Source: Litoditis marina (taxonomy: Eukaryota > Nematoda > Chromadorea > Rhabditida > Rhabditidae). From it: a stretch of 64,000 bases of DNA. Made by a program: the position numbers and the translations under genes. Shown in pieces: positions 12,953-25,432 of the stretch; position 1 is the stretch's first letter; each line of letters opens with the position of its first letter. Below the pieces are notes generated by a model. That model was given only the letters and a program-made list of their open reading frames with translations, was not told the origin of the DNA and searched no databases. Where the stretch lies: contig OZ038433.1 of NCBI GenBank assembly GCA_964036275.1, positions 39,713,336-39,777,335 on the forward strand, given 5' to 3'.

Positions 12953-13384
12953 TTTATTTTAACTGCGCGCGCGCAAGACTGAGAGAACTTTTGAAAAATT
13001 GTGATTCGCGGTTAAACGCCACCCAATCGCTGCAGGAGACATTATGCTAGTTGGGCGGCTACTGTATGATACAAATTGTAAAACTTGAAACAAATTTATA
13101 AGCTCAAAATTACTACTTTTCTTACTGCTTACGGCTCATGAAAACTAGTAGTAAATTTTCAGGCAAGTCTTTGTTACATTTTGGGGTGATTATCCTTCGG
13201 TTTAAATAGAATTTTCTAGGTACGTAGATTCAGATAACATAAATTAATGTTATCGATGAACTGGCACTTGCCAGGGAACGTCATTGAGACATTCTTATTA
13301 TTCCTAAGTATACACAAAACATATCAAACGTGTTCCGTCTTGTCCTTGTGCCTTTATCAAGTTTTAAATAATCTGACACAGGAG

Positions 13385-13995
13385 AATATTTTTCGGGGAA
13401 TTTTCGGGGTTCGCTCCCCGTTCGTTCGGGGAACGATTCATGAATCGTTCCCCGAATTAAAGGGGGAAAAGGCCTGAAAAGTGGCTGAAGGAACGGGGAA
13501 AAAACCCTGAAAATTCACCGAACGAATTACGATTAGGACCTCTCAAAAACTTAATGATCTACCGTTTTACGAATATATACATTTGAATTATTATGTGTTA
13601 TCTATTTGAATCAGTACCATCAATATACTCTGAAATTTTCACTTATTTTGGTTCTCCCGGGAATCGAACCCTTGGGGGTCGGCGTTCCAAGCGGCAACGC
13701 TGCCACTGCGCCATGGGCGCTTGTGACAGGGCGGGTGAACTAAAAGCTTACATACTGGCTGTTACCTCGCGCGTTGGGTTTTGGGGTTTATCCCTCACTT
13801 TCTCCCCGAACGTCCCCCGATCACTCCCCGAAAGGTGAATTCCCCGCAAATTCAGGGTTTTTTCAGGCCGTTTCCCCACCTTTTCCCCGAAAATCTTCAA
13901 GCTTTCGGGGTTCGTTCCTCACTTCTTACCCGATTTTTCCCCGTTCGCTCCCCGAAAAGTGATTTCCCCGAAAATTCAGGGGGTTTTCCGGGAAG
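13385..13995. repeat. Repeat rich in the motif TTCCCCGAA
   Basis: The motif ttccccgaa or its complement recurs many times, and gggaacgattcatgaatcgttccc forms a strong palindrome near 13429. The tRNA-like unit at 13652-13722 is embedded in it. The duplicate lies at 25865-26475. Short open frames rich in Pro, Ser and Phe are by-products of the repeat. Confidence 0.6.
13652..13722 (-). tRNA. tRNA-like pseudogene
   Basis: Minus-strand GCGCCCATGGCGCAGTGG resembles an acceptor plus A-box, and GGGTTCGATTCCC is a good B-box. The acceptor stem does not pair with the 3' end and the anticodon arm is poor, so this is probably a tRNA-derived relic. The duplicate is at 26132-26202. Confidence 0.5.
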
Positions 13996-15888
13996 CACGA
14001 TTTCCGATGTGAAGTGGAAACGGAGCCAAAACTATGGACTTTGGAAATCTGTAGCAAATATAGGCCTCCGATGATTTACAAATGACTGGAAATGTCTAAA
14101 AGAAATATAGAAACAACCGAACTAGGCAATTGTGAGACTATAAATGATCGACCAAAATGTTGGTGAGGGCAGCGCAATAAATGACGCGCGAAAATTTGAT
14201 TGAAGTACACTGGGATGCGTTTAAAGTACAAAATATCGAAAATATTTGATACTATTCTCCCTAAAACCAGTGAAACAAACATCTTACAGTTTATTGAACT
14301 GTTTCGACCAAGTGCGAATGTAAAAAATTGTCCGCTGAATTATCATAATTAATCTGCTTGTTGATTGCTGTCAAATTATACCCATACAGAGATATAGGTT
14401 TTGGAGAGGAAAACCAGCAAGTGTGTGATTTGTATTGTTATAATTATTTAATTGTAATTTAACTGCATAAATTTTTGCGCCGAAGCGATGAGAGAATTTT
14501 ACCATAACAGTGAAAGTAACCAACAAAAATAAAATTCATAGTGTAACAACGGTACGAAAAATAAGCTCATAAATCATCCACAGTTGGAAGAAATTAAAAG
14601 ATAAATCCTACATAGTCTATATCATCACGACTCAAAAAGTGATGCTTGACGGAAACAGTGAATCTCTGACTCAAATCAAGTTGAGACAAGAAAGGCACAT
14701 TATATGAATGAGAAAAAAAGTGGGCTCAAAAAATACGTCCTTGTTACTAGAATAAGAGGTAGAAAACGAAAATAGAAAAGAGAAAGCAAGAAAAAGAGAA
14801 TGATGGAGAGTTCCTGCGTTTGAAGCAGGAACAAATTTCAACCCAAACACTAAATCTTACGGTCATTATGGAATACACAATAAAATACGAGAGATCATGA
14901 GACGACAATCTTCGGCCCCCTAAGTCTCAAACAGCAAATATTGTAACCAAGTCATTTCTACCAGGACTATAAATAGACAACCTTTCTATTGAATCTAATT
15001 CAGGAAATGGACGGGTAATCGAATCGTTTATGGTTTTGGATGTACAAACATGATGATTGATGAATAATTGAAATTTTGTGTAAATTTCTTGAAACGTACA
15101 AAATCAAATACATTTCCTGAAATTTCAATTACACGTGAACACATAGACTGAGTCCCGTGAAAAGTTCAACGCTACAACACGGTCTCTGAAGGGTTTTGAG
15201 CCAGCAGGGCGAGTGCTTTCGCGAACGAATGTTCATAATGAGTTCGGAATAGTTCTTGTCCATCTGGGGTCAAATGAACCATGTCGCCATAGTAGGGGTG
15301 GAAGGTGGTACGATCGAATAAATAATGGACATCCGTTTTGAAAAAGGCCTGAAAAGAGAGTATGGTGTTATGATAAACTGGAGCACTTGTGTGATAAACT
15401 TAGACGCGTTTCACATCAGGGCTACAACCGTATTAAAACTGCTTATTAGAAGTGATCTTTTCCTTGTAATTTGATCTTGATACAAACCGTAATTTACCCA
15501 TAACCACCACAGAGGATCACAGTTCCCTTTTACTCGCATTTTCTAATCCTTCTATCCAATCAGAGTGCCATATCCAATTTTTTGCATTGAGAAGTCACGT
15601 GTTTTGTCACGAATATCAGATCCAAGAACTATCCGTTTCCCTCCACTGCAATCAATAAAGTGATCTACCTCATTGACAGGATTTATCAGACAATTGGGAC
15701 AATTGAGACTGAGTAAGCGCTGGCGGTGATGGTATTGTTGGTTGTGATCGTCCTGAAAAAAAAGCAATGGAATCAGAAGAATAATGTCCGAAGGCAATTA
15801 GGAATTATCAACTGGTAACAAGGCTCGCGCATGCCGATACCCCCTATCCACAAACAGCTCATCTACGGTTGATATGTGGTATTGTATC

Positions 15889-15912
15889 GCGCGCAGCGCG
15901 ATAGCGCTGCGC
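15889..15912. repeat. GC hairpin terminus of a dispersed element
   Basis: atcgcgcgcagcgcg is followed by atagcgctgcgc, a near-perfect hairpin. The same atcgcgcgcagcg start occurs at 29334, 32510 and, inverted, at 18810, 35428 and 49325, so it marks a transposon end. The element internally holds a GGCGACGG-rich stretch also seen near 59680. Confidence 0.55.
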
Positions 15913-16409
15913 AGATTAGTTTTTGTTCAAGGAAATGCGAGATTTCAAAAAAGATTAAGTACACTCAAAAATGGCTGGAATATTTTTTTCGGTTTTGATG
16001 GGGAGAGGTAGAGGAGAAAAAGTTGTATAACATATTAAAAACGTTTTCAATTTGTCTGAAATATTATAAAGTTATTGGAAATAGCGGTTCGCAAAAATTA
16101 CTTCCGGCGGCGACGGCTAGGGCGACGGCGACGGCTGCATTGACCTATTCCGTATCTTTTCAGAGAGATGGCTGGTTGAATTCTGTTCAAATTTTCAGAG
16201 TTCACTCTGCTGGTTGATATGTTGTCACGAACAGACTTTCATGTTGATATCTCTACTCACAAAGTTTTTTCTCGTTAGCGGTTTACGGAAGTGTTTCGTT
16301 CTGAAAACTGCATATTGTGATGTTCATTACGTCTTAAAAGACGTAATATCTGCGGTAGTTATGCTAAAATGTCACAAAAGTGCTAATAGGCAAAGCAAAA
16401 CTTCTGCAT

Positions 16410-16482
16410 TACACAGGATTCGAACCCTCGGTGCCTCATTAGATATGCGCCTTAGGCCACTCGGCCATGCAGGCACAACGGC
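16410..16482 (-). tRNA. tRNA-like pseudogene (Leu/Ser-type A-box)
   Basis: Minus-strand ATGGCCGAGTGGCCTAAGGC resembles the D arm of Leu/Ser tRNAs, and GGGTTCGAATCCTG is a B-box. The expected long variable arm and clean acceptor stem are missing. It lies in the intron between the last-but-two and last-but-one oac exons. The duplicate is at 33031-33103. Confidence 0.5.
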
Positions 16483-16676
16483 ATAGTGACCTCAATGCGA
16501 TCACGTGTCGCCTGTCTACTGGAAAGTGTGATTTAAGTTTTCGGGGCGAACATTTGAATTCGCTCACAAATACCTCAACGTCAAACTTACCACTTATCTA
16601 TTCGTTTCGAACTGTTGATAATGTTTAACAGGTATTGACTTCAGTATCGTTTCATATTAATTTCCCTTGGAATTAT

Positions 16677-17516
16677 AGAAAAAGAGATCAATTAGTATAA
16701 AAAACGAATGTAATGAGAGAGTAGATTAGTGGCAATCAGAATAAGTCATTCGAAATTAAAAGTCATTAAAGTAAAAGTCATTCGAAAGTAAAAGTCATTA
16801 AGTACAGAAACAGTTGAGAATCAAAAATAAAGTTTCCGAAAATTTTCGTAATTTTCAAATCCTGACTAAAAGTGAATTAATGACTTTTACTTTTGAATGA
16901 CTTTTACTTTAATGACTTTTAATTTCGAATGACTTATTCCTGGTACCTAGATTAGTTTTTCAGATGAAGCTGCATGGAAAATAGAAAAGGAGTTCAATAA
17001 CTCGAGAGGGAAATGTAAAATCTAATCTCGCAATTTTCATGATCCATCTCACACACAATTTCAGAAAATAAGCCCAACCTTTGAGAACATTCCTGCTTAC
17101 ACTGAAAACGTATCTGAAATAAAAATCAGCTGTGCTGTCAGTCAATCGCACAGTCACGTGAAACATGATAAACACAGCAGAACTCGAAAACGTGAAATTA
17201 CAAAAAACAAAGTGCACATTGAAATGACAAAGTGTACAAGAATATTCATTTTACTTCTGGTATACTTTGTTCTGTTAACAGTTTTGAATCAGTGGTGAGC
17301 AACTGTCATACTCGGAAGTTTCATCTAATGTGTGTTTGCTGCAAGATATTTTTCAGTAGAACACCAAAATGTTTTTGACCCATGAAAATTGCGAGATTAG
17401 ATTTTTTTATTTCCCTCTCGAGTTATTGAACTCCTTTTCTATTTTCCATGCAGCTTCATCTCAAAATCTAATCTACTCTCTCTTTACATTCGTTTTTTAT
17501 ACTAATAACTATGTAA
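16677..17516. repeat. Foldback repeat with nested foldback
   Basis: Outer arms start near tatagaaaaagagatcaatt and return as the complement ending about 17516. They carry atggaaaatagaaaaggagt and its complement. A smaller palindrome at 16735-16945 (gaataagtcattcgaaatta and complement) interrupts the left arm. The duplicate is at 33298-34137. A diverged relative sits at 59924-60275. Confidence 0.7.
16735..16945. repeat. Nested AAGTCATT-rich foldback element
   Basis: Perfect or near-perfect inverted arms built from the unit aagtcattcgaa, about 210 bp in all, inserted inside a larger foldback. The copy B equivalent is 33356-33566. Confidence 0.7.
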
Positions 17517-17656
17517 TTTCACGAATTCTGTACTATTGCCCCCCTCTCCATTTAGTATTGAGGAGGATGAGATTTTTGAAAGTGGAAATTGTACAATTAG
17601 CCCCCTTTTACGATTTCCCATGTAGGGGGTTACCCGCTCTATAGGAAATCGTAATG

Positions 17657-17678
17657 AGAGGGGGGGGGGGGGGGGGGG
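17657..17678. repeat. Poly-G tract
   Basis: A run of about 20 or more G. The duplicate near 34281 has nine G, then TTGGG, so the copies differ in length and interruption. It lies in an intron beside an oac exon. Confidence 0.9.
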
Positions 17679-18117
17679 TGACAGTACTGCTCTCGAGAAC
17701 CAGAACTTTCTGGAATGTACCTGTTTGGTTGCCTTCAGATCATGTAGCGGTAGTCCCTGCGTCATTCGTTTTGCCATTTCAAAGGGAAGTGGAAATTCAA
17801 GGAACAAGTAGGGAAGGTCGATGGTTATTACTTTGCTGTGTTTCCTGAAATAGCGTTGTATGGAAATATGAATAGAGAAGCACAAAATATGATATGGAAT
17901 AGAGAAGGTAATATTGAAAGAGATGCAAATACTAGTTTTAATCGTAAAGAGTGGGGGACCAGGAAGTGTGTGAGTTCTGTTCGGTTTCACCGTTTACAAC
18001 CACTCATAGAGTAGAATAATAAAAACGATTTTTGAAAAGTGGTGACTATCAAACAACCCTGATATCTGGACGAAGTTTCGAGTTTTCGAATGGCGTGATC
18101 CTGGTTTTTCGCAATAT

Positions 18118-18600
18118 TTTTGGCGCCAATTGACCTCTAAAATTGGCGCCAGCGCCAATAATCAAACATGTTCCTTCAATTGGTAAAAAAAACCTGGAAT
18201 GTATGGCCTTAGCTAAATTTTCGGCGGATTTTTGGTTCGGAAACCTTATTTTCAATCTTGGCGCCAATTGGCGAATAAAAGAGCATTTTGGCGCCGATCA
18301 TCGAAAAACTTTGGGTACACGAGTCGTATTTGTCAACTACATTCAGGGTGCTGACCTCTGTGTCGTTACCCTACCTCGCTAGCGTTGTTCTCATTTGGCG
18401 CCAGTGGGCGCCAGCGTTTGGCGCCAAACATAAGCCAAGGCACCTGGTAAATAGTTTGAATTCACTATTCGGACTTCCATGCTAACTTTTAAACCATTTC
18501 ACTGATGGAAACACATGTTTTTCAGCTTATGGCGCCATCTGGCGCCCGCGCCTTAAGCGCCAGACACAACGTACCGACCCCCAACTTTCGGCGCCGAGCC
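18118..18600. repeat. GGCGCC-palindrome-rich repeat
   Basis: The hexamer ggcgcc, often as ttggcgcc(aa), recurs more than ten times in about 480 bp. This is probably the body of an element whose hairpin end is at 18792-18815. The duplicate is at 34737-35216. Open frames here are low-complexity by-products. Confidence 0.65.
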
Positions 18601-18791
18601 AACTTTGGGGTTCACATGAGTATGCCAATTTTCAGTCGATTCCGTTCAGTAGTTTTTCAATACTATGCGGACATGGGACGGGAGACGAGGGACGAGGGAC
18701 AACGGAAAATTTCATAACGACACGAGTACATAACTTCTTTCATACTCGACCGATTTCGCTAATTTTCTAACCAAACCAAACACAACTCACA

Positions 18792-18815
18792 CGCAGCGCT
18801 TCGCGCTGCGCGCGA
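18792..18815. repeat. GC hairpin terminus, inverted relative to 15889
   Basis: cgcagcgcttcgcgctgcg followed by cgcgat. It lies only about 23 bp from the 3' edge of an oac exon (18838). The duplicate is at 35408-35431. Confidence 0.55.
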
Positions 18816-19497
18816 TAATGTTCATTGGAACACTCACCGATAAAAGTCGATATTTTCTTGCATTTCTGTCAAAATGGGATCAGTGGAGAAATCTTTTATC
18901 GGAGACAAGTATCCGTGGGACGGCCTGAAAATCATTGAAAAACATTCGTCCCGAAGGTACAAACTGGTGTTAACGTCTGCAAAATGTCATTTTCTTACAG
19001 GATTTCTGCGCAAGTAAACTTATTAGTAGCTAGCTTTCTCGGTATTGCGGGCATCGCTGATAGTTTGAATGAACCGAAAATACAATTAATACGGAAGTTT
19101 GGAAGTTTTCATGACACAATTTCATCCAAGAACATCCTTTGAATGAAAAGACGGAAGCAATCTAGATGATAACTTGGTCGAGAAAATCGAAGTTCGTGAG
19201 TAGGTGGGTAGGAGACTGTTATGGTAGTTGCTAATAGTGTTCAAAAATGTAATCAATGTGAAGCATGACGTACTGATGAATAAATGTTATATTAGTCTAC
19301 TAACGGTGGTTTTGAATGTATCTGATACAGAACAATGAGAATATCAGGTTTCATCATTTCCACAACTTTACGGGCGGCGCTGGTGAAGGAGGGGCATAGT
19401 TGTGTGAGAGGAATACAGCCTGGAAAGAAAGATGATCGGATCAACAACAATACTCAGTACTATAGGAAACGATAACACTTTCAATGTATGATATATA

Positions 19498-19682
19498 GTT
19501 ATCGCTTAAAAAAGGCGGGGGTGTACTGTGTATCTCACTTTGCGCTGTGTAACACATGTATACGATTTGTCGGCAACGTTCCTATCAGCTCAGTTGATAT
19601 ACGGGTTAGCGTCCGCGCATCATAATATTTTGAGCCCGGTTCGATTCTTACATGAGGCAGATATTTTATAAATTTGGTCTTA
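19498..19682 (+). repeat. SINE-like repeat with tRNA-related core
   Basis: Starts gcttaaaaaaggcgggggtg, contains tatctcactttgcgctgtgt and a tRNA-like A-box (CAGCTCAGTTGATATACGG) and B-box (CGGTTCGATTCT). It ends with tattttataaatttggt. The same organisation recurs at 36114-36298 (duplicate) and 61868-62052 (diverged), each time in an oac intron. Confidence 0.55.
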
Positions 19683-19814
19683 TTTCCCTTTTACAGCTTT
19701 ACAGCGAAGGGCCTAGTCGATCGGGCAATGCGGGGCGATTGAATTTTTATTACGTACCAGCAGACAGGCAAGTGTGTAGCTCAAAAATAGGCAGATGAGC
19801 TAACTTCCGGCAAA

Positions 19815-19840
19815 CAACCCCCCCCCCCCCCCCTCTCCCC
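19815..19840. repeat. Poly-C tract
   Basis: A long C run followed by ctctcccctccccct. The duplicate near 36433 is shorter by about five C. It lies in an oac intron near a donor site. Confidence 0.85.
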
Positions 19841-20686
19841 TCCCCCTACCGAATGGACCGTACTCTGTCCACAACTGTTTGATGGAACGTATATCTGAGG
19901 GTCGCCGAACCTGGTGTCGAGTAGAGTCTCAGTGTTTTGTACCTTCCATCCAATACATTGTGGATCAGATTGAACCCTCGAAAGGCGATTGAGTTTCCCA
20001 GTACTAGAATGTTCGCCGAACCGTTCCCAGTCTGTAACTTTAGCCTGTTCAACTTAATTCACAGTTCAATTGCTCGTGAATCGCAAATTCACGTCAACAC
20101 ATTGACACATCGCAGTTTATGATCATGTCCTTGCAGGCCATTAGTCTTCATACATTACCCGAATTTTCTGTTTATGTGTAGTTGTAGTAGTTCCTCCAGC
20201 CGAACGGCAACCCCTCCCTCTTCAGTCACTGACAACCTCCCCCTCCCACCCACCGTTTGACATCTCATTTCTCTCTTTTCCGTAAATCCTGTCCATTTTT
20301 CTGTTATGTCATCAGGTTGACAAGGATTTTTCACTTCAACTTTTTGCGTGTATTTTAGGTTATACTGAATAGCCGATCGATAATCTGGAATAACGAGAGT
20401 GACATTCTGAAATTATTACAATTTTATGGTTTTTTGTTTCGCTTTTCGATGTGTCCAGTTGGAGTTCGGTTCAGTTAATTGCAACCTGGGTCTCTTTGCG
20501 AGATGTGAAATAGATAGATGTATGTTTAAGGAGACGCAGGTTGGGAATAAAGCGCCGGGCTACTCATGAATACGGTGGCAGACCACTATTCGGTGTCACC
20601 TCCACATTATGAGCCGAACGTTATATGCGTATCTACACCGGAGACCACGGAAAAAAGATTGTCCACGTGTCGTGATATGTCCATAG

Positions 20687-20852
20687 TACGTATGCTAGAA
20701 GATCCTGGCACCTTCATCCCATCCTGCGTCTCTCGCTCTTTCTCACTATTTCTTGTCTCTTACATCCCGGCGGGATGTAAGAGCAGAGAAACATCGTATG
20801 TTTGAGGAGACGCAGGATGGGATGAAGGTGCCGGAATCTTCTAGCATACGTA
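20687..20852. repeat. Palindromic MITE (CTAGCATACGTA ends)
   Basis: Arms tacgtatgctagaagatcct and the complement ending tctagcatacgta enclose catcccatcctgcgtctc and its complement, with centre acatcccggcgggatgt. The duplicate is at 37298-37463 and a diverged third copy at 63290-63454. All three are in oac introns. Confidence 0.8.
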
Positions 20853-21077
20853 CTCATATCGTGATAAAATCTCACCTGAATCGCTCAGATTGTAGATTTT
20901 AGCATTGTTAGCTCCATGGAATCCACTCTCCTTATAATACAAGGGAGTTGTGACAATGAAGATGACAACGCTGGCCAAAGCAACGAGCAGTCCAGTGTTG
21001 AAGGACCGTTTCACGAGCCACAGCTGTGATAAAATCTTTAGATTTGACCACTGTATCAGTTGTTAGTTGTAGTTTGA

Positions 21078-24000
21078 GTGTTTGTATTCAACAGTAACAC
21101 ATCCAAGGTTAAGCAAAGTATTTTCTGTTTATTCATCTTTTCAGGAAATTCGATATGTGCTTCCTTTCACATTTTGTCTATCGTGTAGGTATTATATTCT
21201 GTCTTGCCATTGTATTTCTGTAGAAATTGTACGAAATTGTATTATTCATTGTTTTGCTGGTTGTCGTTGGTTTGTGTTGTATTGTGTTGTTATCATGCAC
21301 TATCGGTCCAAATGAAGCTTTCAAAATCCTATAAAATCCTTGTCGTATATCTGCACCGGTAAACTCTCAAAAATACAATAGCGAAAACGCTGGAAGAAGC
21401 TTTCTTCTCCTAACAATTCAATGATACAGTAAATTTGATGCAGAAATGTGTGAATTTTGAAGCAGAAATGTGGAAAGGATTTTGAGCAAAAATAAAATAA
21501 GACTTTTCTGGGTTGAATTCTCTGTGCGTTTGGAAGCAAGCCACTCCAAACATGGGAAAATACTATTTCCAACCGGGAACACGTTCCTCACACATAAATA
21601 TCAACATCGCATCGAGATACGAGCCACCATCGCATCGAGATACGAGGTGCGGAGCAAATAAATGACGACATGACGCCTTTCAACCTCTCGCAATAGGCGA
21701 TAGAACACAATCGAGAATATAGGCACTGCGGCTGGAACTCTGCTCTCCATTATAGAAAACCCTCGAATATGTAGATCGGTGCAGACATGAGCTGCTACAC
21801 GTGCACAAGAGCACAAGAACGCCTTCTTACCTTCCTGCCTAATACAGGCGCCATGAATAGCCGAATAGAAAATATTGAAATCTAGAACTGTCGACCTTTC
21901 GCAGCACTGACGAGGGAACTAACTGGGAATTACTGCTATTGAAAAGCATGAATAAAACCCGAATATAGAAATACACTGAATGAAAACTGTTTGCAAATAT
22001 AGGGGACCCGTTAAGATAGGGGAATAACTAATTTTTGAACGGACACACACGTATAATGATGGGGACACGAGGGGCTGAGGTGTGTGCTGGTTTTAACTAC
22101 CACACTAAGAAACCGATGTATTGTGTTGCACTTGGTCATAAGATGACGCAATAATTTGTCTCAAAAAAATTATGAACCGAAGAATATAGCATGAATATAA
22201 GGCATGGTGCCTGAAATGGACCTGTGAAATGGTCAAATGAAGCTGTGTAAGAACAGTGTGCCAGAGAATAGAAAATCTGCCGAAAATTTTCAGTAAAAAT
22301 TTTTCAAACCGCACTATTAGAACCATAAAACTTGGATAAAGAAAAGCTCGCCAGAGCTCGCTCCTGATAAATTCGAAATGGTTTCGACCATTTATCAGGG
22401 TCTCGCTACGAGACTCATTTCAGCTTTGGCACTCTGCCAAAATTCGTTCGAAATTCCAATTATACCTCCGTATAACTACGGCATAACCAAAATTTCGAAG
22501 ACATTTTGAGAGTAGAAAGCTTCATGGATCAAGCAAAGTCGGCGAACTATGGCCAAACGTGGAGACTGGGACAGCAGAAAAGAAACCTTTCACTCGACAC
22601 TTGGTTTTCACGTATGCAAGTGAGCACTGAGCACTCTTTCAGACAAAATTACTGAAATACGCGTGAGATATTGTTAAAATAAAGTATAGCAGAAAACATA
22701 GAATGAAACGGAAGCTTCCTTACCAGACCAATTGGACCAGAATTCCAGATTATTTTTGGAGTATACACAGTATATTGCGAACAAGAAAATGAGAAAAGAT
22801 GAATAGACTGAGGTTATAGGGTGTACGGCAAGAATAATGTTTAGAACACGTCTTACTTTTAGAACACATCTTCGAGCAGCCTGTAAGCTCCAGCAATATA
22901 AGCCACCCTAATCCCATGGAAAAAGATGATTTACAATTCATCTCTGCCCTCGGAGGGGTAACTGTGTAATGCAAACTGGTAGAAAAATATTACGAACACC
23001 TTTCTGAACAACAAGGACGTAATTGGGACGAAACAAGTGGAAGAACTAAGCAGTCAGCCGTCTACTCTTGGTCCAGAGTAATATTCTAGCCTCTTTCATA
23101 GGCACATTGTGGAATAATTCACAACTTTAGCCTGTCTAGAAACAACAGCAGAGTAAAGCAAACGCACGTGTAAGAATGGAGAAATGGTGAGCTCAAAGCT
23201 GCCATAGTAACGTAGCAAACTAGCGAAAATTGGCCCGTATAGGCAATTGCCAAATGTTCTCCTCCTCTCACGCACCATCAATACTGCAAAAGGGTCAAAA
23301 AATGGCACAGAGCATGTGACTCTATTTTCTCAACATGTTGAACACAAAAGACCAAACAGGTTGAACACAGAAGACTGTAATCGCACTCGATCAGTATAGA
23401 ACAGTGTTCTCTATCTCTAAAGTCATAAACCTTGCAGCCTTCCAGGGGCGCCTAGCACTTGCCTCGAACGCCACCGTATCTTGAGAGACAACGGACAATA
23501 TAACCTTCAATCCCACGAACTGGACAAAATTCCACAAATTTGGGTGCAAAAGCAATTTTGTCACAAACCTTGTCAATAGAAGCTTTCAGGCAGAAGCTGG
23601 TCTTTGTAGAAAATAGATGCCTTTCCTAGGATAAACGCACTATTAGCTCGACATAATAAAAAAACAACTTCGCATAGAGATAGGAACCACCTCGAATATG
23701 TAGCAAAATATATGACGCCCTGATCTCGTTCAACTTCTGGATAAACTTACTCTTTAAGAGCGGCCACCATAGCATTGGCTACCGACGTAACACACCGCAG
23801 GTGTAACTTGTAACAGGAGAAAGCTAATCAAGTTCCCGCGTCATCGGAATCGTACTTTGTACTTCGTATACTCGATACTATACTCGGAAAACGGGTTCCC
23901 TTCCGAACATTAAGAGCAACACTATAAATTTAGAGGTGAAACTGTGAATCGATAACTGAACGAATTTCCTGGGTTAAATTTGTTTCAACCGTAATCCATC

Positions 24001-25432
24001 CCATAGTTAGAAGAACTACCGCGTTGAAGAAAATACCAGCCCTTCCCACGGAACCGACTATATCGCATCGAGATACGAGCCACCTTGGAGGTGAAAACCA
24101 AATATATGACGTCATGACGCGAAGAAAATAATGATTTTCCTGGATGAATGCCCAATAAGGTCAAAATCTACGTTCTAATCGGAGGAAGTCAAACTTCTAA
24201 ACTTGAACCGTGCATGCGTGCACACTTCTAAAAGCACTTGAATTAACCGTCAACAGTCGCCTCTCGAGAGATAGCACATAGCATAGTTCCCGGAACAAAT
24301 TAATTTCCACAGTTGCTCCGCGTTTCCTGTCGTATATTTGCCCCGAAAAAACTCTCCAAAATACAATAGCGAAAACCCCGGAAGAATCTTCCTTTTCTTA
24401 ACATTTAAATGATACATATAGTAATTTTGATGCAGAAATGTGTAAATTAAAGGATTTTGAGCAAAAATAAAATACGACTTTTCTGGGTTGAATGCCCTGT
24501 GCGTTTCGACGCAAACCACTCCAGATAGGAAAAATACAACTTCCGACCGGAAACACGTTCCTCACACCTAAATATCAGCATCGCATCGAGATACGAGCCA
24601 CCTTCGCATCGAGATACGAGGTGCAGACCAAATATATGACGTCATGACGCCTTTCAACCTCTCGCAATAGGCAATAGAACACAGTCGAGAATATAGACAC
24701 TGACGACTGGAACTCTGCTCTCCATTGTAGAAAACCCTCGAATGTATAGATCGGTGCAGACATGAGCTGCTCGAGTACACCTGCACAAGAACGCCTGCTT
24801 ACCTTTCTGCCTGATAGAGGCGTCATGAATAGCACGAATAGAAAATATTGAAATATAGAACTGTCGAACCTTCGCAGCACTGCCATGGGAACTAACTGGG
24901 AACTACTGCTTACGAAAAGAGTGAATAAAACCCGAATAGAGGAAATAAACTTAATGAAAACATTTTGCAAAAATAGACCCGTGAGGATAGAAGAATAATT
25001 AATTTTAGAAGGACACACACGTATGATGATGGGGACACGAGGGGCTGAGGTGTGTGCTGGCTTTAACTACCACACTAAGAAACCGATGTATTGTGTTGCA
25101 CTTGGTCATAAGATGACGCAATAATTTATATCAAAAAATTTTATAAAACCGACGAATATAGCATGAATAGAAGGCATAGTGCCTGAAATGGACCTGTAAG
25201 AAGGTCAAATGAAGCTGTGTGAGAACAGGTGTGCCAGAGAATAGAAATTCTGCCGAAAATTTTTAGTAAAAATTTTTCAAACCGCACTATTAGAACCATA
25301 AAACTTGGATAAAGAAAAGCTCGCCAGAGCTCGCTCCTGATAAATTCGAAATGGTTTCGACCATTTATCAGGGTCTCGCTACGAGACTCATTTCAGCTTT
25401 GGCACTCTGCCAAAATTCGTTCGAAATTCCAA
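21078..25432. other. Spacer between duplication copies, no gene seen
   Basis: It is AT-rich and mostly occupied by the direct repeat pair listed separately. Shorter fragments with gcatcgagatacgagccacc-like sequence and atatatgacgtcatgacgc lie at about 23670-23730 and 24063-24120. Open frames such as the minus-strand LLREVERRHVVIYLL type are shared by both repeats and look like repeat by-products. Confidence 0.5.
21341..22461 (+). repeat. 1.1-kb direct repeat, copy 1
   Basis: It aligns by eye with 24329-25434: tgtcgtatat, catcgcatcgagatacgag, ctctcgcaatagg, tgtgtgctgg and a terminal hairpin region containing ggtctcgctacgagactc. The copies differ at many single positions and small gaps. The unit ends aattccaatt. 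Confidence 0.8.

Larger units (their letters stand above)
15172..21023 (-). pseudogene. 5'-truncated oac acyltransferase copy (last TM plus SGNH exons)
   Basis: Eight exons match the 3' half of the full oac gene: 21023-20876, 20384-20254, 20031-19911, 19419-19329, 18924-18838, 17844-17721, 15752-15669, 15348-15172 (963 nt, open throughout). They encode one membrane segment (FNTGLLVALASVVIF), the SGNH nucleophile block LVLGNS and the terminal D-x-x-H in GDMVHLTPDG. Duplicated sequence stops at 21077, just upstream of the first of these exons. No upstream sequence supplies the acyltransferase domain or an in-phase start. The frame is intact and seemingly identical to copy B, so decay is recent. 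A chimaeric transcript from a new promoter remains possible. Confidence 0.85.
12953..21077. repeat. Segmental duplication, copy A (8.1 kb)
   Basis: 12953-15026 matches 25433-27507, and 15027-21077 matches 31648-37688. The copies are nearly identical, including intron and repeat sequence. Visible differences are mainly homopolymer lengths and single substitutions. The copy starts 280 bp upstream of zen-4 and ends within an oac intron. Confidence 0.95.

Noticed and set aside
13593..14074. Pro/Phe-rich frames at 13593-14074 and 26073-26493 as genes
   Set aside because: They are translations of the TTCCCCGAA repeat and a tRNA-like unit.
21601..21816. Protein gene for the repeated LLREVERRHVVIYLL frames (also 24575-25018)
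   Set aside because: Both frames lie in the 1.1-kb direct repeat, have no domain, and contain no sensible splice structure.
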